NCBI RefSeq assembly: GCF_014696435.1
Contig: NZ_JACJQG010000016.1
Location: 1 to 64,000 of the forward strand
Origin: Calothrix anomala FACHB-343
GTDB lineage: Bacteria; Cyanobacteriota; Cyanobacteriia; Cyanobacteriales; Nostocaceae
DNA: 64,000 bases
Direction of reading: 5' to 3'
In this document: positions 45,154 to 54,300 of the stretch, in pieces
Numbering within the stretch: the first letter of the stretch is position 1
Layout of the letters: the number at the start of each line of letters is the position of its first letter
Made by a program: the position numbers and the translations under genes
The notes under the pieces: generated by a model
Told to the model about the DNA's origin: nothing
Databases searched by the model: none
The model's input: only the letters and a program-made list of their open reading frames with translations

Positions 45154-45398
45154 GACCTTAGTTACGCTCCTACTGAAAATTCAAAACCAAAATTCGCTAT
45201 AGTCAGCCAGGAATTTTGCTTTTTGAATTTTTAAACTCTTTACTAGTATTCTGCCAGACAAATTTTGCGTGGTATGTAGTCAGTCGAGAGCGTTTTTTCC
45301 AGCTTTCTTGACAATCACTACCTATTTAGCAAAGTTTCTTGATTGGACTACCAGATATTTGCTGATAATTACGGAGGATAGAGAAAGTAGCTGCACCT

Positions 45399-46364
45399 TT
45401 AGATCGTAAACTGTTCTGTAATACTGATATCATTCAATGCCACCCTAATGCTAAATGTTTCTCCTGTATCGCCCCGTAGTTGTAATTGAATGTAATTATC
45501 GGCACTGCGTGCTTGATCTGCCAGAAACACAGATCCAGATTCATCTAAAACAGTAAGTTGGACTCCTTCAGGTAAATAAATTTCATTACCTGTAGGGTGT
45601 AACTGCAGACGAATGCTAGTTTTTTCCTCAGAGAGAGGGCTGATTTCCACAATCAACATCAGGGGTTTGTCAGCAACTTGGATACCCAAATCGAGCAGTT
45701 TTGCCCTTCTGGTGACTGGTTGTGAATGGTCAGGTGTTTGCGGCTCAAACACTTCTGCACTGCGAAACGAGAAGGCTAGGGTGGGTGTTTGGGAATTTCC
45801 CAACGCTTCCAGACTTTGCCAACCTGATTCAAATATACCAGCAAACCACTGACGTAAATTTACTACAGTGGCTTTTGCCTGTTTAAGTTTTTCCACATGC
45901 TCGATCAAAGCTTCGGGAGGTTGGAGTTGGGTTAAAGGTAAGTCTTCCGTAAATACACTAGGCACAAAACCCAATAACTTTGCTTCTCGTAAAGAATCAT
46001 CAATTTGCACCACTACATAACCGATTCGTTCTTCCCAAGTTTCCGGGGGAACAAAGCATGTATGGGCAAGACTTTTTACAGGGCGACATTCCAAACTACC
46101 CAAGGATGGTAGAGCTAAATCTGCGACATCTGCAAATAAGCGCATGAGAGAATTCCAACTATCACTAGCGGTGAGATTGGTAGGAATATCCATCATTTCC
46201 AAATATTCCTGCACCACTAATACAGCTAAGGTATTGAGTTTGACTTGGGCTGCTTTTTCTGGAGTTGGTTGTTGGCTGGCAAAGTTTTGGGCGATTCTGC
46301 GTGCTGCTTGCGTAATCGGCAAAGGTACAGCGAAATTGTCTTGCTGATATATAGCGTGAGTCAT
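45399..46364 (-). CDS. DUF1822 family protein
   Basis: 321 aa. Start THAIYQQDNFAVPLPITQ and NTLAVLVVQEYLEMMDIPTN are DUF1822 hallmarks; YVVVQIDDSLREAKLLGFVP follows. The C-terminal part (240-321) is beta-rich (IRLQLHPTGNEIYLPEGVQL). Soluble, function unknown; recurrently next to CHASE2/CHAT and DUF928 genes in cyanobacteria, as here (gap of 245 bp). ATG at 46364. Confidence 0.9.
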   Translation of the reverse strand: MTHAIYQQDNFAVPLPITQAARRIAQNFASQQPTPEKAAQVKLNTLAVLVVQEYLEMMDIPTNLTASDSWNSLMRLFADVADLALPSLGSLECRPVKSLAHTCFVPPETWEERIGYVVVQIDDSLREAKLLGFVPSVFTEDLPLTQLQPPEALIEHVEKLKQAKATVVNLRQWFAGIFESGWQSLEALGNSQTPTLAFSFRSAEVFEPQTPDHSQPVTRRAKLLDLGIQVADKPLMLIVEISPLSEEKTSIRLQLHPTGNEIYLPEGVQLTVLDESGSVFLADQARSADNYIQLQLRGDTGETFSIRVALNDISITEQFTI

Positions 46365-46463
46365 AAATTTAGTTCCCAGTTTTCGATGCTGCCATACACA
46401 TATCGGCCTGATTTGCGAGATTTATGCCAATAATGTTGAATTATTAAATTTTTGTGATCTTTG

Positions 46464-46637
46464 GGCATTGGGCATGGGGCATTGGGCATTGGGCATGGGA
46501 ATTATAGGTATTAATTATTTGTAGGCAAGGATTTGTGTGCGAAGACTCTTTAGGGCATGGGGGATGGGGCATTGGGCATGGGGCATGGGAATTATAGGTA
46601 TTAATTATTTGTAGGCAAGGATTTGTGTGCGAAGACC
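46464..46637. repeat. 90-bp period duplication plus GGGCATG STRR at a gene start
   Basis: A perfect 56-bp segment (GGGCATGGGAATTATAGGTA ... GTGTGCGAAGAC) occurs at 46492-46547 and 46582-46637. The second copy carries the Shine-Dalgarno (AAGGA) and GTG start of the four-helix-bundle gene; the first copy carries the same site and start followed by a diverged frame. GGGCATT/GGGCATG heptamers flank both. Confidence 0.9.
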
Positions 46638-46992
46638 TGATTTTGAAGAGTTAGAAGTTTATCAACTTGCTGAGAGGCTGGCGAATGAAATTTGGGCGAT
46701 TGTGAAGGGATGGGATAATTTTTCTCAAGAGACAATGGGTAAACAAATTGTTCGTGCTGCTGATAGTGTATGTGCCAATATAGCAGAGGGCAGGGGTAGA
46801 TATAATGACCAAGATAATCGGCGTTTTGTCAAGATTGCCAGAGGCTCTTTGTATGAAACTATCAGTTGGTTGCGATTAGCCTATGCCAGAAAACTATTAA
46901 CAACTGAACAGGTAAACAAATTCAAACCAGTTCTTGATGAACTTTTACCCAAACTCCATGCTTACCTAAAAGCTATAGGCAATAGAGAATAA
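46627..46992 (+). CDS. Four-helix-bundle protein (23S rRNA intervening-sequence family)
   Basis: 121 aa: DFEELEVYQLAERLANEIWA, QIVRAADSVCANIAEGRGRY, RFVKIARGSLYETISWLRLA, as in the S23/bvdB-type four-helix-bundle family. Such proteins form pentamers and are found as hitchhikers in rRNA intervening sequences and as orphan genes; a nucleic-acid role is suspected. GTG start at 46627 with AAGGA upstream. Heptamer STRRs bound the gene on both sides, suggesting that it moved as a unit. Confidence 0.88.
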   Translation: MRRPDFEELEVYQLAERLANEIWAIVKGWDNFSQETMGKQIVRAADSVCANIAEGRGRYNDQDNRRFVKIARGSLYETISWLRLAYARKLLTTEQVNKFKPVLDELLPKLHAYLKAIGNRE

Positions 46993-47011
46993 ATCAAAAT
47001 TTTTTTATCCC

Positions 47012-47048
47012 AATGCCCAATGCCCAATGCCCAATGCCCAATGCCCAT
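47012..47048. repeat. CCCAATG heptamer STRR
   Basis: Five consecutive 7-bp units between the convergent four-helix-bundle and TPR-CHAT genes. Confidence 0.8.
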
Positions 47049-47051
47049 TAT

Positions 47052-49697
47052 TTAAAGCCAATTCCCAATCAAAACATAGGCAGACCAAAAACTAGGGGTG
47101 TTGTAGTTGGGATGTTGGAGTAGTTGTAGTTGGGCGTTCCGTAAGGCTTGGGCTTTGGTGACTTTACCTTCTTTAAGTTGTTTGTAGAAAGCACCGACAA
47201 AAAAAGCTGTTGATTGGTCATCAATTTGCCACAGAGATGCTATTGTACTGCGTGCGCCGGCTCTAACTGCGGTACCGGCTAAACCCAGGGCGGCGCGATT
47301 GTCTCCGGCTGCTGTTTGACAAGCACTTAATACTAATAGTTCTACGGGTTGGGGTTTGCTTTCATCGCGGTTGCGCAGCAAACTATCAAATTGGGTAACG
47401 TTAATTGGCCCGTCAGCAGCCAAAATAAATGTGTCTTCGGCGCGGGAACTAAATTGACCGTGGGTTGCTAGATGCACTACGTTGAAGGGAGCGGTATTGA
47501 CTTTTGTTTCTAGGGCGGGACGGGTAAATTGAGCGTCAATGATACTGGTGGTGGTGACTCCAGATTGAGCAATTGACTCAAATTCAGATTTAATACCTGG
47601 AAGACGGGGAAAATAATTGTAACCTGGTGGCGGGTCTGTAAGTCCGGCTGTGAGGGCGCGGATTTGCTGTGTTAATAATGGTTTGGGGTCGAGAAGTTGC
47701 AAGCCGACGCTGAGAGCGATCGCATATTTCTCAATTAAATATTTTTTCCCATCATACAGCGATGCCATTGGGATGTTGCGGAAAGCTCCATCTAAAACAA
47801 ATACTAAGGTATTTACTTGTTGGGCTGATAATTCTGATTCAATGGGTGCAATCAGCCAGTTGTAAACTTGTTGCGATCGCTTTTTCACTGTATTAGTAGC
47901 AGCCGGATTTACTAAGCTTCTCCGCATTTCTGCTATAACTTGGTTGACTTCGGTTTCGCTAATTGCTTTACTGTAATGCTTTAGCGGTGTTTTGGGAATT
48001 TTGGCGATTACTTGAATTTGATTTTTAAGTATAATGGGATACAAGATAGCTGTATGCGGATTATCTTGGTCTACAATTTTATCTAAAGGTACATTCTGAC
48101 CGGAAATACAGGCTTCACGAAAGAAATTATCTAATTCTGCTAACTGTAGCGCTTCAATGCGCTGGCGGGCTTTATCTAATGTGGTTTCATCGGGTTCTTT
48201 GCTTTGGGATTGCAGTAATAACTCTACGGATTCGCGATACACTGGTTCGACACTGTCACGAAAGTTAAATTGCACGTTCTGATTAACTGCAACCAAATCA
48301 CGGCGCAGCAGTTGCAGAGTATCTACTGCTGCATCATAAGCAGCGATCGCATTTTTAATCTCATTTTTTGCCCAAAGTAATCTCCCTAGTTGCCAATCTA
48401 CCCGATAAACAATTTCTGGTGCATTGCTGGTTTGGGCTAAAACTAAGGCTTGTTGCGTCAGCTTGAGTGCTTCTTGAGTTTGTTGCGTCTGCTCGTATAA
48501 ATTACCTAAACTCAAGACTGCATAGGCTTCCGTTTGGCGATCGCCTAAACTGCGAGATTGGGCAATAGCTTTAACTAGTAGGGGGGCGATATCTTGATAA
48601 CTGATACTAGGGTAAGCATCAGCATTTTTAACTAACTTATTGAGACTTTGCGCCAGATTAATAGTAGCGTAGATACTACCACGACTATTAGGCAGTTGCG
48701 CCAGTCGAGATTGAATTCCTGGTACTAGAGTTGTCGCTGCTGTCAATTCACCATTTTCAATTAACAAACTGAGGTGATTTAGCTGCGCTTGCACTTTAGT
48801 TAAGGGAAAAGGGGATATTTCCACAGCATTTTGATAATCAGCGATCGCCTGTGCTTTTTTTTGCTGCGTGCGGTAGTTATTGCCTAAACTCAAATAACTA
48901 GCGCCAATATCTGCACTTGATTGCAGATTTTTCGCGATGTTCAGACTTTGCTGTAACAGAGTTTGCGACTTTTCCCCATCACCCATTGCTAAAAGAATAT
49001 CGCCGAGCGATCGCAATTGCACTGCTTTGGCGATTGAATCTGGTTGTAATTGTAATTTTTTATCTACTTCTTTCAGTATTTCTTTGGCACGCCGATAAGC
49101 CCCTTGACTGCGCCAAGCCTGTGATTGGTTAATTAGGGACTTGACTATACCATGTTGATTATTTAATTGTGTATAAATTTTTTCTGCTTGTTGCCAAGTA
49201 ATTAAAGCCGCCTCAGCTTGTCCTGTGGAAATTTGCCAGCGTCCTTGAATATCTAGCATTTGCGCAAACATTAATGAATTTTGCTGATTTGCGGATTTTT
49301 TCAGTAAATTTAAACTTTGGCTAATTACTTGCTGCGCCTGCGTCCAATTACCAATTTGCTGATAAGCTAGAGAAAGATTTCCCAAAGTTGCCGCCAGAGC
49401 TAAATTATCGCCTTGATTTTGGTAAGCTTTCACAGCTTGCTGTAATATCTCTACCGCCTCAGCAAACCTCCCTGCATCGTAAAGTAATTTACCTTGTTGC
49501 AGTAAAGCATCAGGGCTGGCGACTTGGTTAATAATGGATTGAGAAGAAGGTTTAACTCCCGGAACCGCCGCCATGATAGGAGTATTCAGACTGCACAGCA
49601 ACGCCATGAGAAAGTAAAACAGCAGACGTAAAACTTTATAATTTTGCCTGTAAAGTTTGCCCAAATTGAGCAGAGAAAATTGAATTACTTTCCTCAT
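47052..49697 (-). CDS. Secreted TPR-CHAT protein
   Basis: 881 aa. Signal peptide or TM at about 24-44 (LLFYFLMALLCSLNTPIMAA). A long TPR region (about 65-500) with LLYDAGRFAEAVEILQQAV, LGNLSLAYQQIGNWTQAQQ and more follows. The CHAT domain (about 590-881) has H746 (VVHLATHGQF) and C793 (LVLSACQTAAG), plus GLAGTAVRAGARSTIASLWQ and the terminal PSFWSAYVLIG. CHAT is a caspase-fold family; TPR-CHAT proteins are proteases in some type III-E CRISPR systems and are of unknown role in cyanobacterial periplasm. The signal peptide suggests a location outside the cytosol. Confidence 0.9.
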   Translation of the reverse strand: MRKVIQFSLLNLGKLYRQNYKVLRLLFYFLMALLCSLNTPIMAAVPGVKPSSQSIINQVASPDALLQQGKLLYDAGRFAEAVEILQQAVKAYQNQGDNLALAATLGNLSLAYQQIGNWTQAQQVISQSLNLLKKSANQQNSLMFAQMLDIQGRWQISTGQAEAALITWQQAEKIYTQLNNQHGIVKSLINQSQAWRSQGAYRRAKEILKEVDKKLQLQPDSIAKAVQLRSLGDILLAMGDGEKSQTLLQQSLNIAKNLQSSADIGASYLSLGNNYRTQQKKAQAIADYQNAVEISPFPLTKVQAQLNHLSLLIENGELTAATTLVPGIQSRLAQLPNSRGSIYATINLAQSLNKLVKNADAYPSISYQDIAPLLVKAIAQSRSLGDRQTEAYAVLSLGNLYEQTQQTQEALKLTQQALVLAQTSNAPEIVYRVDWQLGRLLWAKNEIKNAIAAYDAAVDTLQLLRRDLVAVNQNVQFNFRDSVEPVYRESVELLLQSQSKEPDETTLDKARQRIEALQLAELDNFFREACISGQNVPLDKIVDQDNPHTAILYPIILKNQIQVIAKIPKTPLKHYSKAISETEVNQVIAEMRRSLVNPAATNTVKKRSQQVYNWLIAPIESELSAQQVNTLVFVLDGAFRNIPMASLYDGKKYLIEKYAIALSVGLQLLDPKPLLTQQIRALTAGLTDPPPGYNYFPRLPGIKSEFESIAQSGVTTTSIIDAQFTRPALETKVNTAPFNVVHLATHGQFSSRAEDTFILAADGPINVTQFDSLLRNRDESKPQPVELLVLSACQTAAGDNRAALGLAGTAVRAGARSTIASLWQIDDQSTAFFVGAFYKQLKEGKVTKAQALRNAQLQLLQHPNYNTPSFWSAYVLIGNWL

Positions 49698-49749
49698 GGG
49701 ATAAATGTCAGCCTAATTCAGAGAAGTCTGCATTCAAATAGTACCGGAG

Positions 49750-49810
49750 ATTGGGCGCTCTTGTAGAGACGCGATGAATCGCGTCTGTGTTGATTCATCG
49801 CGTAAAAGTA
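49750..49810. repeat. GAGACGCGATGAATCGCGTCT palindrome
   Basis: AGACGCGAT-GA-ATCGCGTCT dyad followed by GTTGATTCATCGCG, which pairs with the same arm. A related copy is near 56950-56970, just upstream of the giant WD40 gene, so the eCIS-like gene and WD40 gene are flanked by related sequence. Confidence 0.6.
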
Positions 49811-49889
49811 AACTAAAGTCTAAAACAGTTACACAAAAAGCAGTGACATAATATATTTAACTAACCAATGTCAAGATGTGAGATGGGCG

Positions 49890-51140
49890 ATGAAAGAACG
49901 ACTGCAAATCCACAAAAAAGCTGACTCATCAAATTCTCAGTTAGAGTCTAGTCTGTTCCCATCACCGCGATCGCTTGACAAAACTAAACAAAGTTCTCCC
50001 AAACCGCTTACCCAGCTAGAAATTGCTAACCAACAATTTCAACAACATAAAATAGAAGCGACAAAGTTAGCTATTCAAGCCAAGTATGGTAGCTTAACGC
50101 CAGAAGCACAAGAGCGACTGACTGTATTACAAGCCAAGATGGATAGCTTTTGGGAAAATACAGGCGAACAAGGTTATGGTGTTGGGCATAACTTTGATAA
50201 TATAGCCACAAATCGTCCTCAAGATTCAATTATCCAGGCGCAACTTACTATCGGCCAACCTGGAGATAAATACGAACAAGAAGCTGATAATGTGGCTGCT
50301 AAGGTAGTGAACCAGATAAATACAGCGAGTGGAGAAAACCAAATATTACCAGCCAAAGAAGAAGGGCAAGTTAAGGCTGAAGAAGCAGGAGGAGAAACTT
50401 CTGTCTCTCCCCAAAAACAAAGATTTCTCCAAGATTATTTAGTAGCTAAAGAACTCGTACATGGTATAGATGAAACCTTACCCACAGATAAAATTTTAGA
50501 AGGGCTATTTAACAACTTTAAAAATATCGGCTTTAAATACACAATGGTGAGTAAAAGCGCAGAAAAGTTGTTAACAGGAACCAGAGAAGGTGATTGTCAA
50601 ACTTTAGCTGAAGCTTTTAAACGAGTAGCAGAAGGGTATTTTGGTATTCCCAATCTCAATATTGAGAAAATTCCCAAACCCTTTTTAAGTGAAGCGGGAA
50701 AAACACCTTATAGAGGCAGAGAACCGAATTGTGATGATGGTAAACGTTGGTTCTTTCAAAATCATTATTGGGTAACTTGGAACAATAAAGTATATGATGT
50801 TTTATTCCTCAGTCATAAGAAAGTGGAAACAGATTTAGCCAGACAAACAGATCCACTAAAATCAATGTTAATGCCAGAGGAAGAATATTTTGAAACCGAA
50901 AAAGGCAAAGTAGTATATCCATATAAAGATCAATACTCTACCGCAGAACTCAGCATGTTTGAAAAGCTGAAAAACTTTATCAAAAATATGGGTAGATGGT
51001 TAGCTAATGATATGGATGATATTACCGCTAAAATTCACGGTTTATTAATTAGAAAAGCTGGTGCTAGCGAATTTGATGCATTGATGCAAGAATTACAAAA
51101 TAATCAAATTAATCAAGCGGCTTCTAGGGATGGTCAATAG
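49890..51140 (+). CDS. DUF4157/eCIS-associated-type protein with transglutaminase-like C-terminal domain (putative effector)
   Basis: 416 aa from ATG at 49890 (GTG at 49878 possible). Residues 116-133 (AQLTIGQPGDKYEQEAD) are the segment usually found before DUF4157 domains in proteins linked with extracellular contractile injection systems; the DUF4157 HExxH domain itself is absent. After an acidic linker, the C-terminal half has a Cys-His-Asp order typical of transglutaminase/papain-like folds: C236 (TREGDCQTLAEAF), H292 (FQNHYWVTW) and D303 (NNKVYDVLF). Likely an injected or processed effector; target unknown. No other contractile-system genes are in the window. TPR-CHAT lies divergently upstream. 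Confidence 0.65.
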   Translation: MKERLQIHKKADSSNSQLESSLFPSPRSLDKTKQSSPKPLTQLEIANQQFQQHKIEATKLAIQAKYGSLTPEAQERLTVLQAKMDSFWENTGEQGYGVGHNFDNIATNRPQDSIIQAQLTIGQPGDKYEQEADNVAAKVVNQINTASGENQILPAKEEGQVKAEEAGGETSVSPQKQRFLQDYLVAKELVHGIDETLPTDKILEGLFNNFKNIGFKYTMVSKSAEKLLTGTREGDCQTLAEAFKRVAEGYFGIPNLNIEKIPKPFLSEAGKTPYRGREPNCDDGKRWFFQNHYWVTWNNKVYDVLFLSHKKVETDLARQTDPLKSMLMPEEEYFETEKGKVVYPYKDQYSTAELSMFEKLKNFIKNMGRWLANDMDDITAKIHGLLIRKAGASEFDALMQELQNNQINQAASRDGQ

Positions 51141-51205
51141 TCAATAGTCAATGGTCAATGGTCAATAGTCAATAGTCAATGGTCAATGGTCAATGGTCAA
51201 TAATT
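51133..51205. repeat. GTCAATA/GTCAATG heptamer STRR
   Basis: About ten 7-bp units beginning over the stop of the effector-like gene. Confidence 0.85.
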
Positions 51206-51373
51206 ATGCACATTTAAAGGGATAATACCAACTTAATATAAAAATGCACCTAATTCTCCTCAAAGGATATAGAACAGAAAAAACTCTGCGTACCTTAGCG
51301 TAAACCTTAGCGCACCTTTGCGTTAAAAAAATCTCTCCTATGCAACTTCACAGATAAATTTTATTTTAAATTA

Positions 51374-54300
51374 TTAATTATTTCCCTTACCCGCCAAATC
51401 CTCAGCTTTAGATTTCGGGTCAAATTTTAAATTTTCATCCCATTGCTGGGCTTGGCGGAATTTTGTAACAGCACCATTAATATCACCCATTGGTGCTAAC
51501 TTCTCACCTTGGTTAACTAATACTGTAGCTGCTTGGACTCGCAAGAGTTGAGTTTGACATAATTCTAATTCTGCTAGGGTTTCGGGATGGAGAATTAAAT
51601 AATTATCGATTAAACTACAGCCATCTTTGACTAATTCTTCTAAGTTGAAATTCCAGATAATTATTTTGTTGTCGCTACTAGCAGAAGCTATGTGTTTACC
51701 ATCTGGGCTAAAGCTGACACTATTGAGTGAATCGCTGTAACCGCTAGTTAAAGTTTTAAGAAGTTGACCGGTGGCTACATCCCAAAGTTTAATGGTGCTG
51801 TCATCACTTCCAGATACTAACTGTTTACCATCAAAGCTAAAGGCGACGCTTCTCACCCAATTAGTATGACCTATTAGGGTTTGCAAAACTTGACCGGTGG
51901 CAATATCCCAGATTTTAATAGTGTTGTTGCTGCTTCCAGAAGCTAATTGTTTACCATCGGGACTGAAGCTAACGCTATTAATAGAATCGCTATTAATATT
52001 GTGAGGATTGCTTGGTAAATTCAGGGTTTGCAAAACTTGACCGGTGGCGATATCCCAAAGTTTGATGGTGTTGTCGCTGCTTCCAGAGGCTAATTGTTTA
52101 CCATCGGGACTGAAGCTAACGCTATTGACTGCATCGCGATGACCGCTTCTTAAATATACAAAGAAACCTTGGAAGGTACGCAGCATTTTTCCGGTGGAAA
52201 CATCCCAAATTTTGATGGTGTGGTTACTACTCCCAGAAGCTAATAATTTACCATCGGGGCTAAAGGCGACGCTGTTAATTTGATTTTTTTGATTTTTGTT
52301 GTTATCTGCTGGGGTGACTAGGGTGTGTAGCAGTTTCCCGGTGGTGACATCCCAAATTTTCACGGTGTTATCGTCACTCCCAGAAGCGGATTTTGTCCCA
52401 TCGGGGCTAAAGGCGACGCTATTGACTAATTCATTATGACCGATAAGGGTTTGTAATACTTTACCTGTGGTGACATCCCAGATTTTTACAGTTTTGTCCC
52501 AACCTCCAGAGACTATTTGTTTACCATCACGGCTAAAAGCGATCGCATTTACCCAAATACTATGACCATTTTCAGGATAAGCTGCACTGGGAAGGGTATC
52601 TATAACTTTACCAATAGTGAGATCCCATAGTTTAATGTTACTATCATCGCTTGCAGAAGCTAATTTTTTACCATCGCGGCTCAAAGCGACGCTATTAACG
52701 GAATTGCGATGACCGCCAAGGGTTTGCAAAACTTTACCATTGGTGACATCCCAAATTTTCACGGTTTTGTCTTGACTTCCAGAGACTATTTGTTGATTGT
52801 CACTGCTAAACGCGATCGCATTTACTCGATCGCTATGACTGCTAAAATTTTGGATAACTTTACTGGTGGTGAGATTCCAAAGTTTAACAGTGCGATCGCT
52901 ACTTCCGGAAGCTAGCTTTTTATCATCGCTACTAAAAGCAACGCTGGTGACGGAATCGCGATGACTGCTAAGGGTTTGCAATACTTTACCGCTATTCACA
53001 TCCCAAATTTTGATGCTTTTGTCATTACTCCCAGAAGCCAAAATTTTACCATCACTGCTAAAGGTGACAGTCATCACCCAATTTTGATGTCCGGTAAGGG
53101 TTCGCAGCAATTTACCAGTGGTGACATCCCAAATTTTAATGCTGTTGTCATCGCTTGCAGAAGCTAATAGTTTACCGTCAGGGCTAAAGCTGACGCTGTT
53201 AACCAATTTGCTATGACCGTTGAAAGTTTTTAGTAATTTACCAGAGGTAACATCCCAAATTTTGATGCTGTTGTCATTTGAGCCAGCAGCTAAGAGTTTA
53301 CCATCATTGCTAAAGGTAACAGTATTCACCTCATCGCTTTGACTGATGCTTTGCAATAATTTAGCGGTGGTGACATCCCAAATTTTGATGCTGTTATCAT
53401 TACTCCCAGAAGCCAAAAGTTTACCATCACTGCTAAAAGCAACGCTTCTCACTCCCTGATGATGACTGGTGAGGGTTTGTAGTTGTTGGAATTTATTCTG
53501 CGGTTGTAAATATACCGCTTCTCGCAATCTACCAATAACGCGCATTTGGGTAGTTGCTGGTGGTTGGTTTAATTTGTGCAATCTTGTGACAGCTTTTAAG
53601 GCTTCAAGAATTGCATCTCTAGTTTGTCCAGAGGCGGAAAAAGCGTTAGAAGAGTTAGTTAAGGAACTAATTTCATTAATTTCCGCCTGTCTTCTTTGGG
53701 CTTCGGCTTCTATCGCCCAACGCCAGATTCCCGCAGCTAAACCAGCAAAGACTAATCCTGTGAATACCGAACCGATTAAGGCGCGTTTGAGTAAAAGATT
53801 AAGTTTTTCTTCTCCTAATTGGCGTTGAGTTCTTTCTTTATCTAATTCCGCCATTAATTCTTTCAGCTTCGGTTCTTGTTGCTGACGGATAAAGCCGGCT
53901 AAATAGTCATGTACCAGCTGATAGCGATCGCCTGGGTTTTCTTTTAACAAAACTACCAAGCCAGATTTGACAAAAATCGCCAAAACTAACTCTAATTTTT
54001 CACTCAAAGGTAATTCAGGTTTTAATGAAGTAGTTTCTTGGGTAATTTTTTTCCTTCCCCTGAATCTCAGCCGGCGATTTTTTTGCTGACGAATCTGCCG
54101 ATTTTCCTTAACTAAAACTTTTAAGTCGCGTTCTAATTCAATTAAAGTTCTCAGAGGGCGAGTACCTTTTTCATCGGTGAGTAAATACAGTAATAAATCT
54201 GCCAATTGCTGATTTTCTCCACCGCAATCGCGAACAACTTCATCTAAATAATGTTCTACCAGTTGTTCTTTAGTACCCCGACGGCGATATTCTGCCAAAG

